Shown: in pieces, positions 34,795 to 43,566 of the stretch | Layout: every line of letters starts with the position of its first letter | Position numbering within the stretch: the first letter of the stretch is position 1 | NCBI GenBank assembly: GCA_009903825.1 | Contig: WYEN01000078.1 | Coordinates: forward strand, 1-46,855 | Reading direction: 5' to 3' | DNA length: 46,855 bases | Source of the DNA: Desulfurococcales archaeon | GTDB lineage: Archaea; Thermoproteota; Thermoprotei_A; Sulfolobales; AG1 | Made by a program: the position numbers and the translations under genes | The notes under the pieces: model-generated | What the model was told of the DNA's origin: nothing | Database searches by the model: none | What the model saw: only the letters and a program-made list of their open reading frames with translations

Positions 34795-35039
34795 CTTATC
34801 ACTAATCCTCTGTCACTCTCCAGAACTTCTGCGGCACCCTCAAGTAGAAGGATCAGTTTATTATTTTTTATGTCTAAAAATCTGATGCTGACCCCGCTAT
34901 TTATATTTAAAACATTATTATTTTTCAAATGATATTTATATTCTCTCGTGAGAGACCCCTCTTCATTATATACTGATGCTTCTAATATTATTTCGCCAGA
35001 GTTTTTTCTCTCAATCTTTAGTAGCATCATGACTCTCAA
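34791..35039 (-). CDS. Small hypothetical protein, orphan pair member
   Basis: 82 residues, strand-rich, no motif recognised. The start is uncertain among TTG 35039, ATG 35030 and ATG 35027. It is divergent from the proteasome beta gene (97 bp) and overlaps the next gene by 4 nt. Codon use matches the neighbours. Confidence 0.5.
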   Translation of the reverse strand: MRVMMLLKIERKNSGEIILEASVYNEEGSLTREYKYHLKNNNVLNINSGVSIRFLDIKNNKLILLLEGAAEVLESDRGLVIR

Positions 35040-35136
35040 TCTATATTTTCAGAGAACTAATTAATCTATGATGTTCATCTCTTTAATCTCATATATTTAA
35101 AATCTTCTGATTTAATCTATAGATGGGAACGATATA

Positions 35137-35739
35137 ATGGCTTACGAGATAGGGACAGGAGCTACCGCTTTGGGAATGAAACTAGATAATGGAGTGGTTC
35201 TGGCTGCTGAGAAAAAATTTTCTTACGGAGGTTTTGTGATGAGTAGAAGCGTTAAAAAAATATTCAGAATCCATGATAGAATCGCTATTGCCGCGGCAGG
35301 TTTATTTGCAGATATGCAGACTATATCTAGAATCATTAGTAACGAGATTAGATATTATGAGATCTCTTCTAAACATCCTATAAGTGTAAGAGGAGCTGCT
35401 AAACAGCTCTCTGTAATTTTATATTCATATAAATACATGCCCTTCTTAACAGAGCTAGTTATAGGTGGAATAGATCATGAGGGCTCTCATATATATGTAA
35501 TGGATCCTGTCGGATCTCTTATAGAAGATGATTATGCGGCAGTAGGTACAGGAGCACAGATCGCTATAGGACTGTTGGAAGATAAATATAACAAGAATAT
35601 GAGCTTAGAAGAGGCTGTGAAACTTGCTGTTGAAGCAATAAGAATAGCGTCTAAAAGAGATACTATGTCTGGCGAGGGTGTCGATGTAGCTGTGATAACT
35701 AAAGACAGCTATGAAGAGAAGTATTATCCCATCAGATAG
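35137..35739 (+). CDS. psmB: Proteasome beta subunit, apparently non-catalytic
   Basis: 200 residues with the beta-subunit core: 'GVVLAAEKKFSYGGFVMSRSVKKIF', 'GVDVAVIT', 'IGGIDHEGSHIYVMDPVGS'. In active subunits the propeptide ends in Gly followed by the nucleophile Thr1. Here the junction reads 'GTGATALGMKL'. Aligning from the conserved Gly5, Glu17 and Lys33 puts Ala at position 1. It should therefore be a structural beta subunit that forms mixed rings with an active paralogue encoded elsewhere. Crenarchaea are known to have such paired beta subunits, and Sulfolobus has one reading 'ATAIG' here. It is followed 11 bp later by endonuclease V. Confidence 0.9.
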   Translation: MAYEIGTGATALGMKLDNGVVLAAEKKFSYGGFVMSRSVKKIFRIHDRIAIAAAGLFADMQTISRIISNEIRYYEISSKHPISVRGAAKQLSVILYSYKYMPFLTELVIGGIDHEGSHIYVMDPVGSLIEDDYAAVGTGAQIAIGLLEDKYNKNMSLEEAVKLAVEAIRIASKRDTMSGEGVDVAVITKDSYEEKYYPIR

Positions 35740-35750
35740 AGACAGAGATC

Positions 35751-36494
35751 ATGCCTCTGGACTTGTTAAAAGCGTCACGTATTCAAGAGATACTTTCTAA
35801 AAAAGTTCAGATCAAAAGATTAGATTATAGACCTAAGACAGTTGTTGGGCTAGATATATCTTACAAACCAGGTCAAGACACAATAGGTTGTGCAGCAGCT
35901 GTAGCTATCAGATTAGATGATCTTAAGATAATAGATTATTCTATAGTAATCGACGAGGTTACTATCCCATATATACCAGGTTTTCTAGCTTTCAGAGAAA
36001 TGCCTCTAATGTTTAAAGCCTTGATCAGGTTGCTGAAAAGATTAAATGAAAAGCCTGTTCTAATGGTGAATGGACATGGCATATCTCATCCCAGAAAACT
36101 TGGGATAGCAAGTCACATAGGCGTTGTCACAGATCTTCCGAGCATAGGTGTCGCTGGAAAATTATTATATGGAGACATTGTAAGATTAAAAGGTAGAGAC
36201 ATGATTATTGTAGAGGGCATTATAGCAGGTTTTGTGGTTAGTGGAGGAAGAGATAGAAAGAAAAGTTATTATATATCTATTGGACACAAGATATCTATAG
36301 AGGATCTCGAGTACTATATAGATAGGCTTTTCGAGCCAGAATTTCATTGTGCAAAACCTCCTTATCCAATTCATATTGCAGATGTAATGTCTAGAGAAGC
36401 TGCTAGAGGCAGAGATAATTTTATTAAGTGGATAAGTAGAAATAAACACTTATTTGATCTTTATACGGAACATCTTGAGATCTTTAGTAATTAA
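35751..36494 (+). CDS. nfi: Endonuclease V
   Basis: 247 residues. It cleaves DNA or RNA near deoxyinosine or inosine. Motifs: 'VVGLDISY' (first Asp), 'YIPGFLAFREMP' (Glu) and 'GHGISHPRKLGIASHIGV'. The third catalytic Asp, which in the Thermotoga enzyme precedes the GxG-xxHPR motif, is replaced by Asn here ('VNGHG'). The C-terminal third is normal for the family. The gene is 11 bp after psmB, so the two are probably co-transcribed, and its tail overlaps the methyltransferase gene by 4 bp. Confidence 0.9.
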   Translation: MPLDLLKASRIQEILSKKVQIKRLDYRPKTVVGLDISYKPGQDTIGCAAAVAIRLDDLKIIDYSIVIDEVTIPYIPGFLAFREMPLMFKALIRLLKRLNEKPVLMVNGHGISHPRKLGIASHIGVVTDLPSIGVAGKLLYGDIVRLKGRDMIIVEGIIAGFVVSGGRDRKKSYYISIGHKISIEDLEYYIDRLFEPEFHCAKPPYPIHIADVMSREAARGRDNFIKWISRNKHLFDLYTEHLEIFSN

Positions 36495-37573
36495 TTTTCA
36501 TCAAGATCTTTGTGAAACAGATTTTTACAAATATGATTCGTAGCTTTGATGTATACATATACTCTTTGAAGAGTTTTATGAAGATACTGTGAGGCTACTC
36601 CTCTGATCTGAAAGACGTTATCATGAAAGATCTTATGTTTTCTCACAAGATCACGCCATTGATCTATGCTTATAGCAATCATAATAATAGATCTTTCATA
36701 TGAGATTCTTTTAAACTCTTCAAACAATTTTTTCATAAACTCTTTCTCGCTGGAGAAATGTATGATTCTACTTCTTCTGCCGTATGGAAGATCTGAGAGA
36801 ATTACATCTATAACACAATCTCTAAAAGGTGTTCTAAAAGCGTCTGCAACAATATGTTCAGAATAGTCGCAGCCTGTTTCACTATAGATCTTTTTTGATC
36901 TCTCGACTTTCAAAGGATCTATATCTGATAACAGTAACATTTTGATATCATTTTTACAAAGATCCTTTAACAAATATCCGTTGCCTGCAAAAGGATCATA
37001 TATGATCAGATCTGTTAATGAAGATCTATCTAATATAACTATGTTGTTCATAAATTTAATGTCAATATACTTCATAGTTGCTGAAGATCCTTTGATCTTT
37101 TCTAAAATAAAGAGATCTCTTACATATATAGATCTTCCTATAAATACTTTTGATCCTATTAAAATAGTTGTTTTTTTAAGAATATTTTCTTCGCTACACA
37201 ATCTCAAAGATCTTTTTATCTCAAAAGGATCTGGGTGAAGATATTTGTAGCCTAAAGTTTTTATTTCTATCTCTCTGGTTATGCAGAGAACTTTCTCAAC
37301 AGATCTTATGAACTCGTATAACTCTTTTTCATTTTTAACTTGGTCTAATACATAAAGTATAAGGCCGATCTCTTTAATAAGAATAGGTTTTATATCACTC
37401 AATGAAATGATCTTTTCTATGTGTCCTTCATAGACTATTATCCCAGGCTCTCTATAAAATTCTTTTAGTTCTAATCTTCTGCTTAAAGCCTCTGCCTCTA
37501 ATAAAGCTTCCTCCACACGATCCATTGATAGTAGAAAATAAATTTTTCCACTAAATTCTCTTAATAATCTCAT
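36491..37573 (-). CDS. THUMP-type RNA guanine-N2 methyltransferase (Trm11/TrmG10-like)
   Basis: 360 residues. A poorly conserved N-terminal half, probably THUMP-like and RNA-binding, precedes a SAM methyltransferase domain. That domain has 'IYDPFAGNGYLLKDL' (motif I) and 'ILSDLPYGRRS' (the N/DPPY motif; here Leu replaces the first Pro). Archaeal homologues make m2G or m2,2G at tRNA position 10 or 6. GAGGT lies just before the ATG. It converges with endonuclease V and is 12 bp downstream of the radical SAM gene on the same strand. Confidence 0.82.
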   Translation of the reverse strand: MRLLREFSGKIYFLLSMDRVEEALLEAEALSRRLELKEFYREPGIIVYEGHIEKIISLSDIKPILIKEIGLILYVLDQVKNEKELYEFIRSVEKVLCITREIEIKTLGYKYLHPDPFEIKRSLRLCSEENILKKTTILIGSKVFIGRSIYVRDLFILEKIKGSSATMKYIDIKFMNNIVILDRSSLTDLIIYDPFAGNGYLLKDLCKNDIKMLLLSDIDPLKVERSKKIYSETGCDYSEHIVADAFRTPFRDCVIDVILSDLPYGRRSRIIHFSSEKEFMKKLFEEFKRISYERSIIMIAISIDQWRDLVRKHKIFHDNVFQIRGVASQYLHKTLQRVYVYIKATNHICKNLFHKDLDEN

Positions 37574-37585
37574 AAAAAACCTCGT

Positions 37586-39127
37586 TTAAGATATAGATAA
37601 CATAACCTCCTCATATTTATATAGATCTTTTTTAATTGAATACGCCTTTCTTCTGACCATGTTGAGAAAGAACTTTAATATGCTTCTTAGAATAAAATAT
37701 TTACCGCCTTTAACATAGAATCTGCTCATAATATCCTCTGCCCAATAAATGCTATGTTCAAGAGATGTCCAGAGAGCCTCTATATGAGATCTGGTTAATT
37801 TAATGCCTTGTATACCTGATTCTTTATCTCTCTTCAACACCCCCATAGGCACAAAGATCATTGGAACGATCAGGCTTCTGTAAGGTTTTAATCTCTTTAA
37901 CAATTCAATTGTTGCATCAACATCCTCTGGCTTCTCCCCAGGCAGACCTAAGATGAAGGTTGCTGCAGGAATAATGTTATGATCATGCATTATAGCAAAT
38001 GCCTCCTCAACTATATCAGGATACTCTTCCACTCTATAAGGTGCTGCTTTTGCAGGCATGATCATCTTAGCTAATCTAACAGATCCTGTCTCAATACCTA
38101 CTTCAACACCCATGAAATCTTGGCCAGTCTTAGAGTAGATAAGGTCTGTAAGTTTAGATATCAATTTATATTCTCTCTGAGCAACTACAATAGCCGCTAA
38201 TGAGGCATGGCTCCATGCAATGTTTTTATAATATTTAAGAGCCAGCTCATGAAGTTTTAATAAAGGATCAGGAGAAGGTATTATACCTTTAGCACCATAT
38301 AGAAGCACATCATCACTATGAAGAATACCTGAAGTGACACCGTTTTTCACATTAACTAATATCTCTCTCTCTATCTTCTCAAGAGGATAATATCTGAGAG
38401 GTCTCAAAGTGACTGAGCAGAAACTACATCCTCTGGGACATCCTCTCATGATCTCTACGAGGCCATTTACTGAAGCACCTTTGATCTCTGATATCTCATC
38501 TAGAGACGGAGCATCGTTGACACCTACATAAATATATCTGGGGACGTCTTTATTTTCTAAAAGTCTTTCAATTAGATCAGGCAGGATCCTTTCGCTCTCA
38601 CCGTCTATAACAACATCTATTCCAAAACTCTCCCAGTATCCAGGCTCCCAATACCATTGCCACGCGGCTGGACCTCCGGCGACTATCTTAAGACCTTTTT
38701 CTTTTGCTCTTCTGATCCTTTCATCAGACATGAATTTTATGAAACTTCTTCTGTTGACAGGGATCTTCTTGGCGATAAGCCACCACTCGGAGCTCGGAGG
38801 ACCATAAGCAAAATAATCGTGATGACCGATCATTAAGATCTTTATACGATCAAGATATCTATGTATATGATCAGGATCAATTATTGTAGCTTTAAAACCA
38901 GAATCGATAAGCTTAGCCTCTACTTTTCTAAGACCGTAAGGAGCCTCCAGAGGTCTTCCAAAACGATCTGTTTTCGGCTTAGGACAACACATATACATCC
39001 AGAGGAATTCTGGCATGAAAAGAGAAGGCCCTGTAGCCATAAAACCTATAAATTCTCTTCCATGATGATTGCTCATCATAGTTCTATCAGATGTTATAGC
39101 AATGTCTATATCTAAGATGTCTCTCAA
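37586..39127 (-). CDS. B12-binding-type radical SAM protein
   Basis: 513 residues. The N-terminal half carries a cobalamin-domain-like fold ('EAKLIDSGFKATIIDPD', 'KIVAGGPAAWQW', 'DVVIDGESERILPDLI'). The radical SAM motif is C230-x3-C234-x2-C237 ('RGCPRGCSFC'). The barrel has 'VEVGIETGSVRLAKMIMP' and 'FILGLPGEKPEDV', typical of the class. Tetraether-lipid modifying enzymes (Grs, Tes) belong to the same broad class, but I see nothing that singles this protein out as one. TTG start with GGATGA upstream. Confidence 0.85.
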   Translation of the reverse strand: MRDILDIDIAITSDRTMMSNHHGREFIGFMATGPSLFMPEFLWMYMCCPKPKTDRFGRPLEAPYGLRKVEAKLIDSGFKATIIDPDHIHRYLDRIKILMIGHHDYFAYGPPSSEWWLIAKKIPVNRRSFIKFMSDERIRRAKEKGLKIVAGGPAAWQWYWEPGYWESFGIDVVIDGESERILPDLIERLLENKDVPRYIYVGVNDAPSLDEISEIKGASVNGLVEIMRGCPRGCSFCSVTLRPLRYYPLEKIEREILVNVKNGVTSGILHSDDVLLYGAKGIIPSPDPLLKLHELALKYYKNIAWSHASLAAIVVAQREYKLISKLTDLIYSKTGQDFMGVEVGIETGSVRLAKMIMPAKAAPYRVEEYPDIVEEAFAIMHDHNIIPAATFILGLPGEKPEDVDATIELLKRLKPYRSLIVPMIFVPMGVLKRDKESGIQGIKLTRSHIEALWTSLEHSIYWAEDIMSRFYVKGGKYFILRSILKFFLNMVRRKAYSIKKDLYKYEEVMLSIS

Positions 39128-39206
39128 TTTTCATCCCTATGGATTATTTGTATTTCTCAGGTTGCTTCTTAATTAATAGACACTCAAAGAGATTTAAAAA
39201 GATTTG

Positions 39207-39950
39207 CTAAAGATTTTCCCAAGGCTTAAAAACGTCTTTTATTTTAATGATAAGTTTCAGATGATCATCTACATATATTATGTCATCATAAGATCTATTG
39301 AGTTTAAAGACGGAATATATGTTAAACCTCTTATTAGAATTATATAGACATTCTTTACATCCCAAAATTATTGGATATCCTACTATGTTAAATGCTGGGA
39401 TATCCCATATGCTGTCTCCTATAAATATTGTTTCATTCTCGTCTATACCTAATTTATTTAAAAGTTTTTTAATCACCTCATCTTTGCCCAATGGCTCCAC
39501 GATAGGTAGTCCAGCAGGTATAAGATAGCCTTTTTCATCAAATAATAGATGATTAGCATATATCTCAGAGATGCTGAGCTTCTCAGCCACTATTCTAGCC
39601 AGTATTGAGACTCCTCCGCTTACTATACTAAATATTTTCACATTATTTTCTAAAGATATTTTTATTACACTCTTTATTTCATCATAAATCTCCACCTTAG
39701 AATACGCCTCATAAATATCTTTTCTATGGATTTTTCTTTTAGAATTTCTAAGAAGATACTCTATATCACATGTGATCCATCTTGTATAAGATATTTCTTT
39801 CTTAAGATATTTCTCTAACAATTTCTTTGAAAAATTATCATATGACTCGTCTAGTCTAGAGTTAAAATATTGATGTAGATATCTCCATGAATTTTTTATC
39901 TTAGTTATGACGCCATCCATATCAAATATTATGATCCTAGGCCTTCTCAA
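39207..39950 (-). CDS. HAD-family phosphatase (SerB-like)
   Basis: 247 residues. Nucleophile D10 and acid D12 in 'IIFDMDGVIT', motif II Ser in 'SIVSGGVSIL', and motif IV 'IFIGDSIWDIPAF'. The helical cap between motifs I and II matches phosphoserine-phosphatase-type HADs, but the substrate is not certain. TTG start with GGATC upstream, overlapping the hflX stop by 4 nt, so the two genes are co-translated. Confidence 0.85.
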   Translation of the reverse strand: MRRPRIIIFDMDGVITKIKNSWRYLHQYFNSRLDESYDNFSKKLLEKYLKKEISYTRWITCDIEYLLRNSKRKIHRKDIYEAYSKVEIYDEIKSVIKISLENNVKIFSIVSGGVSILARIVAEKLSISEIYANHLLFDEKGYLIPAGLPIVEPLGKDEVIKKLLNKLGIDENETIFIGDSIWDIPAFNIVGYPIILGCKECLYNSNKRFNIYSVFKLNRSYDDIIYVDDHLKLIIKIKDVFKPWENL

Positions 39951-41059
39951 AAAGATCCTCTCAAAGGTCTATTTATATGATCAATGTTTTTACACAGCGA
40001 CATAAGAAGATTCTCGATCCCATCTCTTTTCAATGCAGATATTGAGAGAATATCTCTTGGAATGATGCCCTCCTCAATACATATTTTCTCTGTGATTTCT
40101 TTATAATCTCTCATAACTTCTTCATTGACAAGATCTGTTTTATTCATAACAATTATAATGGGCTTTTCTATTGCATCTATCTTCTTTAAAACTTCTAACG
40201 AAGTCATCATCTTCTCAATATAATCCTCCAGAGGATCTGAAAGATCTGTCAATAATATTATCTGATCTGAATATTTGATCTCTGAAATAACTGAGTGAAA
40301 CACATCTATAACTTCATCAGGCATCTTTCTAATGAAACCAATAGTATCAGTAACTATAACTTCTCCACAAGGAGTTTTGACAAGACCGCTTTTCGGAGAT
40401 AAAGTTTTGAAAAGTTTAGGACCTGTGACCTTTGTATCTTCCGTGAGAGTATTATAAAGAGTAGTTTTTCCAGCAGAAGTGTAGCCTATTATTGCTATGT
40501 TAGGATATCCAGTCTTTATTCTGTTAAGCGTAAGCATCTCTCTTTTTCTTTTGATCTCATCGAGTTTCCTAGCTATATAAACCTCTCTTCTTCTTAAAGA
40601 TCTTAGAAGTGTCTCGTATCCATACGCGCCTGAGCCCATGAAACCAGATTGCTCGCCAAGTTTTGATAATCTTATATACTCCTTAACAAAAGGTATTTGA
40701 TGTCTTATTCTAAGTAGCTCTATTCTCAGCTTAGCCTCAAGACTTCCTGCGTGTAGTTCGAATATTTTCAGAATTAATGAGGTCAGATCCCATATCTCAA
40801 CAGCTTTTATACTTCTCGATAGATTATAATATTGCCAAGGTTTCAGTCTATCATATATAATAATAAGATCAAAATTTTTATCGTTGTTATCGCTCTCACT
40901 ATTGCTCTCTGAGATCTTTTTCACAAAATCTTCCTGAAGATAATATCTATGATTAGGCTTTTTGACAAAATGTATCTTTACATCATATATATCTAAAGTG
41001 CTCAGAAGGGCGAGAGCTTCCTCCTTATATCTTCTATCCTCTTTTTTTAATACAAGCAA
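39947..41059 (-). CDS. hflX: GTPase HflX
   Basis: 370 residues. An N-terminal HflX domain, a Gly-rich linker ('LGEQSGFMGSGAYGYET'), a coiled coil ('RRREVYIARKLDEIKRKRE'), then the G domain: G1 'GYTSAGKT' (192-199), G3 'DTIGF', G4 'NKTDL'. HflX binds the 50S subunit and splits stalled or stressed ribosomes. The TTG start at 41059 falls at the first Leu of the leading beta strand ('KKALLVLKK'). The frame is open to 41111, and ATA 41098 sits 10 nt after the first G of a GGATGG motif, so the true start may be upstream. Confidence 0.9.
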   Translation of the reverse strand: MLVLKKEDRRYKEEALALLSTLDIYDVKIHFVKKPNHRYYLQEDFVKKISESNSESDNNDKNFDLIIIYDRLKPWQYYNLSRSIKAVEIWDLTSLILKIFELHAGSLEAKLRIELLRIRHQIPFVKEYIRLSKLGEQSGFMGSGAYGYETLLRSLRRREVYIARKLDEIKRKREMLTLNRIKTGYPNIAIIGYTSAGKTTLYNTLTEDTKVTGPKLFKTLSPKSGLVKTPCGEVIVTDTIGFIRKMPDEVIDVFHSVISEIKYSDQIILLTDLSDPLEDYIEKMMTSLEVLKKIDAIEKPIIIVMNKTDLVNEEVMRDYKEITEKICIEEGIIPRDILSISALKRDGIENLLMSLCKNIDHINRPLRGSF

Positions 41060-41467
41060 AGCTTTTTTTGATGAATTGATATCTCTTCTAAATGTTATAT
41101 GACCATCCCATTAATCTTATGAGATATTTGAGATAATTAAGATTTAAGGCCATGTGTCTTTGTTCAGATGTTGTATATGAATCAGGATATAAGGAAAAGT
41201 TGTATAATTATAAGCAAGATCATCGATCATGAGCTTAACAAATATGAAGACCTTAAAAATTTGTAGAAAAGACTGCCTTCTAATAGTTAAGCGATCACAC
41301 CTAGATCGAAGTCTCAGAGACGCCTAGTATATATGAATCACATCCTCCTATCTGTTAAACATAGATCTTTCTAAAGATCTCATTTTTTAATCTTTTTATA
41401 TGAATATGTATCAACGAATCTTTCATATTTTTTAATTGTCTTTTGAATTATATAAATTTTTTTCTAA
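41060..41467. other. Intergenic region between divergent hflX and thsA
   Basis: About 400 bp without a credible gene. The first 50 bp may encode an hflX N-terminal extension. A short palindrome gtctcagagac is near 41310, and AT-rich promoter-like sequence fills 41380-41467. No C/D-box pair with sensible spacing was found. Confidence 0.4.
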
Positions 41468-41486
41468 GTAAAGTTTATATAGAACC
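41468..41486 (+). promoter_or_regulatory. Core promoter of thsA, shared with thsB
   Basis: gtaaagtttatatagaacc contains the TATA box. It matches the thsB promoter (13596-13614) at 18 of 19 positions and lies the same 27 nt from the start codon. Confidence 0.75.
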
Positions 41487-41502
41487 GTTATTTATTATGA
41501 GT

Positions 41503-41507
41503 GGTGA
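41503..41507 (+). promoter_or_regulatory. GGTGA ribosome-binding site of thsA
   Basis: GGTGA, 6 nt before the GTG at 41514. It provides a reference spacing for the unusual starts elsewhere. Confidence 0.8.
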
Positions 41508-41513
41508 ATATAA

Positions 41514-43193
41514 GTGGCGGCAGGATACGGAATTCCTGTATTAATTTTGAAAGAGGGTACTCAAAGAACTATTGGAAGAGAGGCTTTAAGAAGCAATATT
41601 TTGGCTGCAAGAGCATTGGCAGAGGTCTTGAAAACTAGTTTAGGTCCTAAAGGTCTTGATAAAATGCTTATAGATAGTTTTGGAGACGTAACGATCACAA
41701 ATGATGGCGCAACTATAGTTAAAGAGATGGAGATACAACATCCAGCTGCTAAACTTTTGGTGGAAGCTGCGAAAGCAACTGATGCTGAGGTTGGTGACGG
41801 AACAACTAGTGTTATAATTTTAGCAGGTGCTTTATTAGATAAAGCTGAAAAACTATTAGATCAGAACATACATCCGACAGTCATAATTGAGGGTTATAAG
41901 AAAGCTCTTAATGAGGCTCTTAGAATAATTGATGAAGTTGGTACTAAACTTCCAATAGGAGATCTGGAGACCCCCGAAGGATTAGAAAGAACAAAATTTG
42001 AACTGAAGAAGGTTTTAGTCTCGACTTTAGCAAGTAAGTATCTGGCTACTCCAGATATAATGGATAAATTAATGGATATGATCATTGATGCAGCATTAAT
42101 AGCTACTGAGAAGAGAGGAGACAGATATGAGGTGATCTTAGATAACATTAAGATTGAGAAGAAGAAAGGAGGCTCCTTAGCTGATAGCAGACTCATAAGA
42201 GGAATTGTTTTAGATAAAGAGGTTGTTCATCCTGCAATGCCTAGAAGAGTTGTTGGAGCTAGAATAGCTTTGTTAGATGCTCCTCTAGAAATCGAAAAAC
42301 CAGAGATCTCTGCCAAGATCAATATAACTTCCCCAGAACAGATCAAAGCATTTCTAGATGAAGAAGCTAAAATGTTGAAAGAGATGATAGATAAGATTGC
42401 TTCTGTTGGTGCTAATGTTGTTGTTTGTCAGAAAGGTATTGATGATGTTGCACAACATTTCTTAGCTAAGAAAGGTATTCTTGCTGTTAGAAGAGTTAAA
42501 AGAAGTGATATGGAGAAACTTGAGAGAGCAACAGGAGGAAGAATAGTCACTAGTTTAAGAGATCTTACTGAGAAAGATCTTGGATATGCAGAACTTATCG
42601 AAGAAAGAAAAGTTGGGAATGATAAGATGGTGTTTATAGAAGGAGCTAAGAATCCGAGAGCTGCAACAATACTACTAAGAGGAGCAAATGACATGATATT
42701 AGATGAGACTGAAAGAAGCATAAATGATGCTCTTAATGCGATTAGAAACATAATTAGAGAGCCTATGGTTGTTGGGGGAGGCGGAGCTATTGAGATGGCA
42801 GTAGCTATTAGACTGAGAAAATTTGCCGAGAGTGTAGGAGGAAAAGAACAGTTAGCTATACAGGCAGTCGCTGATGCTATTGAAGAGATTCCTTCGATAT
42901 TAGCTAGTACAGCTGGTATGGATGTTCTTGACACGATATTACAGCTTAGAAAATATCATGCAGAAGGCTATGTAATGGCGGGCGTGGATGTTAACAGCGG
43001 TAAAGTAGTTGAAGATGTTTCTAAGTTAAATATAATTGACCCTTCGTTGGTAAAGAAACAGATTATTAAGGGAGCTATAGAAGTTGCTACTACCATACTC
43101 AAGATAGATGATATAGTAGGAGCTGCGCCTAAGAAAGAAGAGAAAGAGAAGAAGGGAGAAGAAAAGAAGCCTGAGACACCTGAGTTAGACTGA
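41514..43193 (+). CDS. thsA: Thermosome (group II chaperonin) subunit alpha
   Basis: 559 residues, partner of thsB in the hetero-oligomeric chaperonin. The '[25 protein letters not shown]' region (shown in part) and '[19 protein letters not shown]' are typical of crenarchaeal alpha subunits. GTG start with GGTGA 6 nt upstream. The C-terminal tail is Lys/Glu/Pro-rich. The middle of the gene carries DNA nearly identical to thsB (42210-42292 and 42388-42547), while the flanking parts have diverged at both DNA and protein level. The strong, shared promoter suggests coordinated heat-shock control. Confidence 0.95.
   Translation: MAAGYGIPVLILKEGTQRTIGREALRSNILAARALAEVLKTSLGPKGLDKMLIDSFGDVTITNDGATIVKEMEIQHPAAKLLVEAAKATDAEVGDGTTSVIILAGALLDKAEKLLDQNIHPTVIIEGYKKALNEALRIIDEVGTKLPIGDLETPEGLERTKFELKKVLVSTLASKYLATPDIMDKLMDMIIDAALIATEKRGDRYEVILDNIKIEKKKGGSLADSRLIRGIVLDKEVVHPAMPRRVVGARIALLDAPLEIEKPEISAKINITSPEQIKAFLDEEAKMLKEMIDKIASVGANVVVCQKGIDDVAQHFLAKKGILAVRRVKRSDMEKLERATGGRIVTSLRDLTEKDLGYAELIEERKVGNDKMVFIEGAKNPRAATILLRGANDMILDETERSINDALNAIRNIIREPMVVGGGGAIEMAVAIRLRKFAESVGGKEQLAIQAVADAIEEIPSILASTAGMDVLDTILQLRKYHAEGYVMAGVDVNSGKVVEDVSKLNIIDPSLVKKQIIKGAIEVATTILKIDDIVGAAPKKEEKEKKGEEKKPETPELD
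42210..42292 (+). repeat. 83-bp tract identical to thermosome beta
   Basis: Inverted copy of 12805-12887, with no mismatch by eye. The edges coincide with abrupt divergence (for example '[10 protein letters not shown]' against '-IEKPEIDAEI'). Confidence 0.9.
42388..42547 (+). repeat. 160-bp tract shared with thermosome beta
   Basis: Inverted copy of 12550-12709 with one mismatch. The downstream stretch encoding 'EKDLGYAEL' to 'DKMVFIEG' is also unusually similar. Confidence 0.9.
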
Positions 43194-43293
43194 TTTTAAG
43201 ATTCGAGATATTAGTAGAGCCTTCATCTCAAAAAAATTTTATATTTTTAATAAAATTTTTCTACTTCGGCTAAAGAATTAAGGTTGATTAAAA

Positions 43294-43566
43294 TTGAGTA
43301 GGATCTCATACGCGTCTTTGAGAAAAATAACTAGATATGAGTTAGCAAGAATATTAGCGGTGAGAGCACTTCAATTATCTCTTGGAGCACCTCCTCTAAT
43401 AAATATTGACGAAGTCAAGAAGAAAGATTCTTATCATATAGCATTAGAAGAGGTTAGAAGAAAGATTCTTCCCATAGTTATAAAGAGAAGACTACCTAAT
43501 GGTGAGGAATACATTTTTTCTCTAAGAGATCTTGATATAGATCTCTCAGGTTTAGATCATGGATAA
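43294..43566 (+). CDS. rpoK: DNA-directed RNA polymerase subunit K (Rpb6 homologue)
   Basis: 90 residues with the RpoK/Rpb6 core 'LTRYE.ARI..ARALQL..GAPPLI' (here 'ITRYELARILAVRALQLSLG'), followed by 'ALEEVRRKILPIVIKRRLPNG'. It stabilises the polymerase by clamping the two largest subunits. TTG start; the frame is closed 9 bp upstream, and a GGTTGA motif is near. The stop overlaps the next gene's start by 8 bp. Confidence 0.93.
   Translation: MSRISYASLRKITRYELARILAVRALQLSLGAPPLINIDEVKKKDSYHIALEEVRRKILPIVIKRRLPNGEEYIFSLRDLDIDLSGLDHG

Noticed and set aside
37586-39127. Identification as a tetraether-lipid enzyme (Grs or Tes)
   Set aside because: It shares only the broad B12-radical SAM layout. 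No family-specific motif could be confirmed.
41290-41345. Short palindrome gtctcagagac upstream of thsA as an operator
   Set aside because: It has no counterpart upstream of thsB and lies far from the shared promoter.
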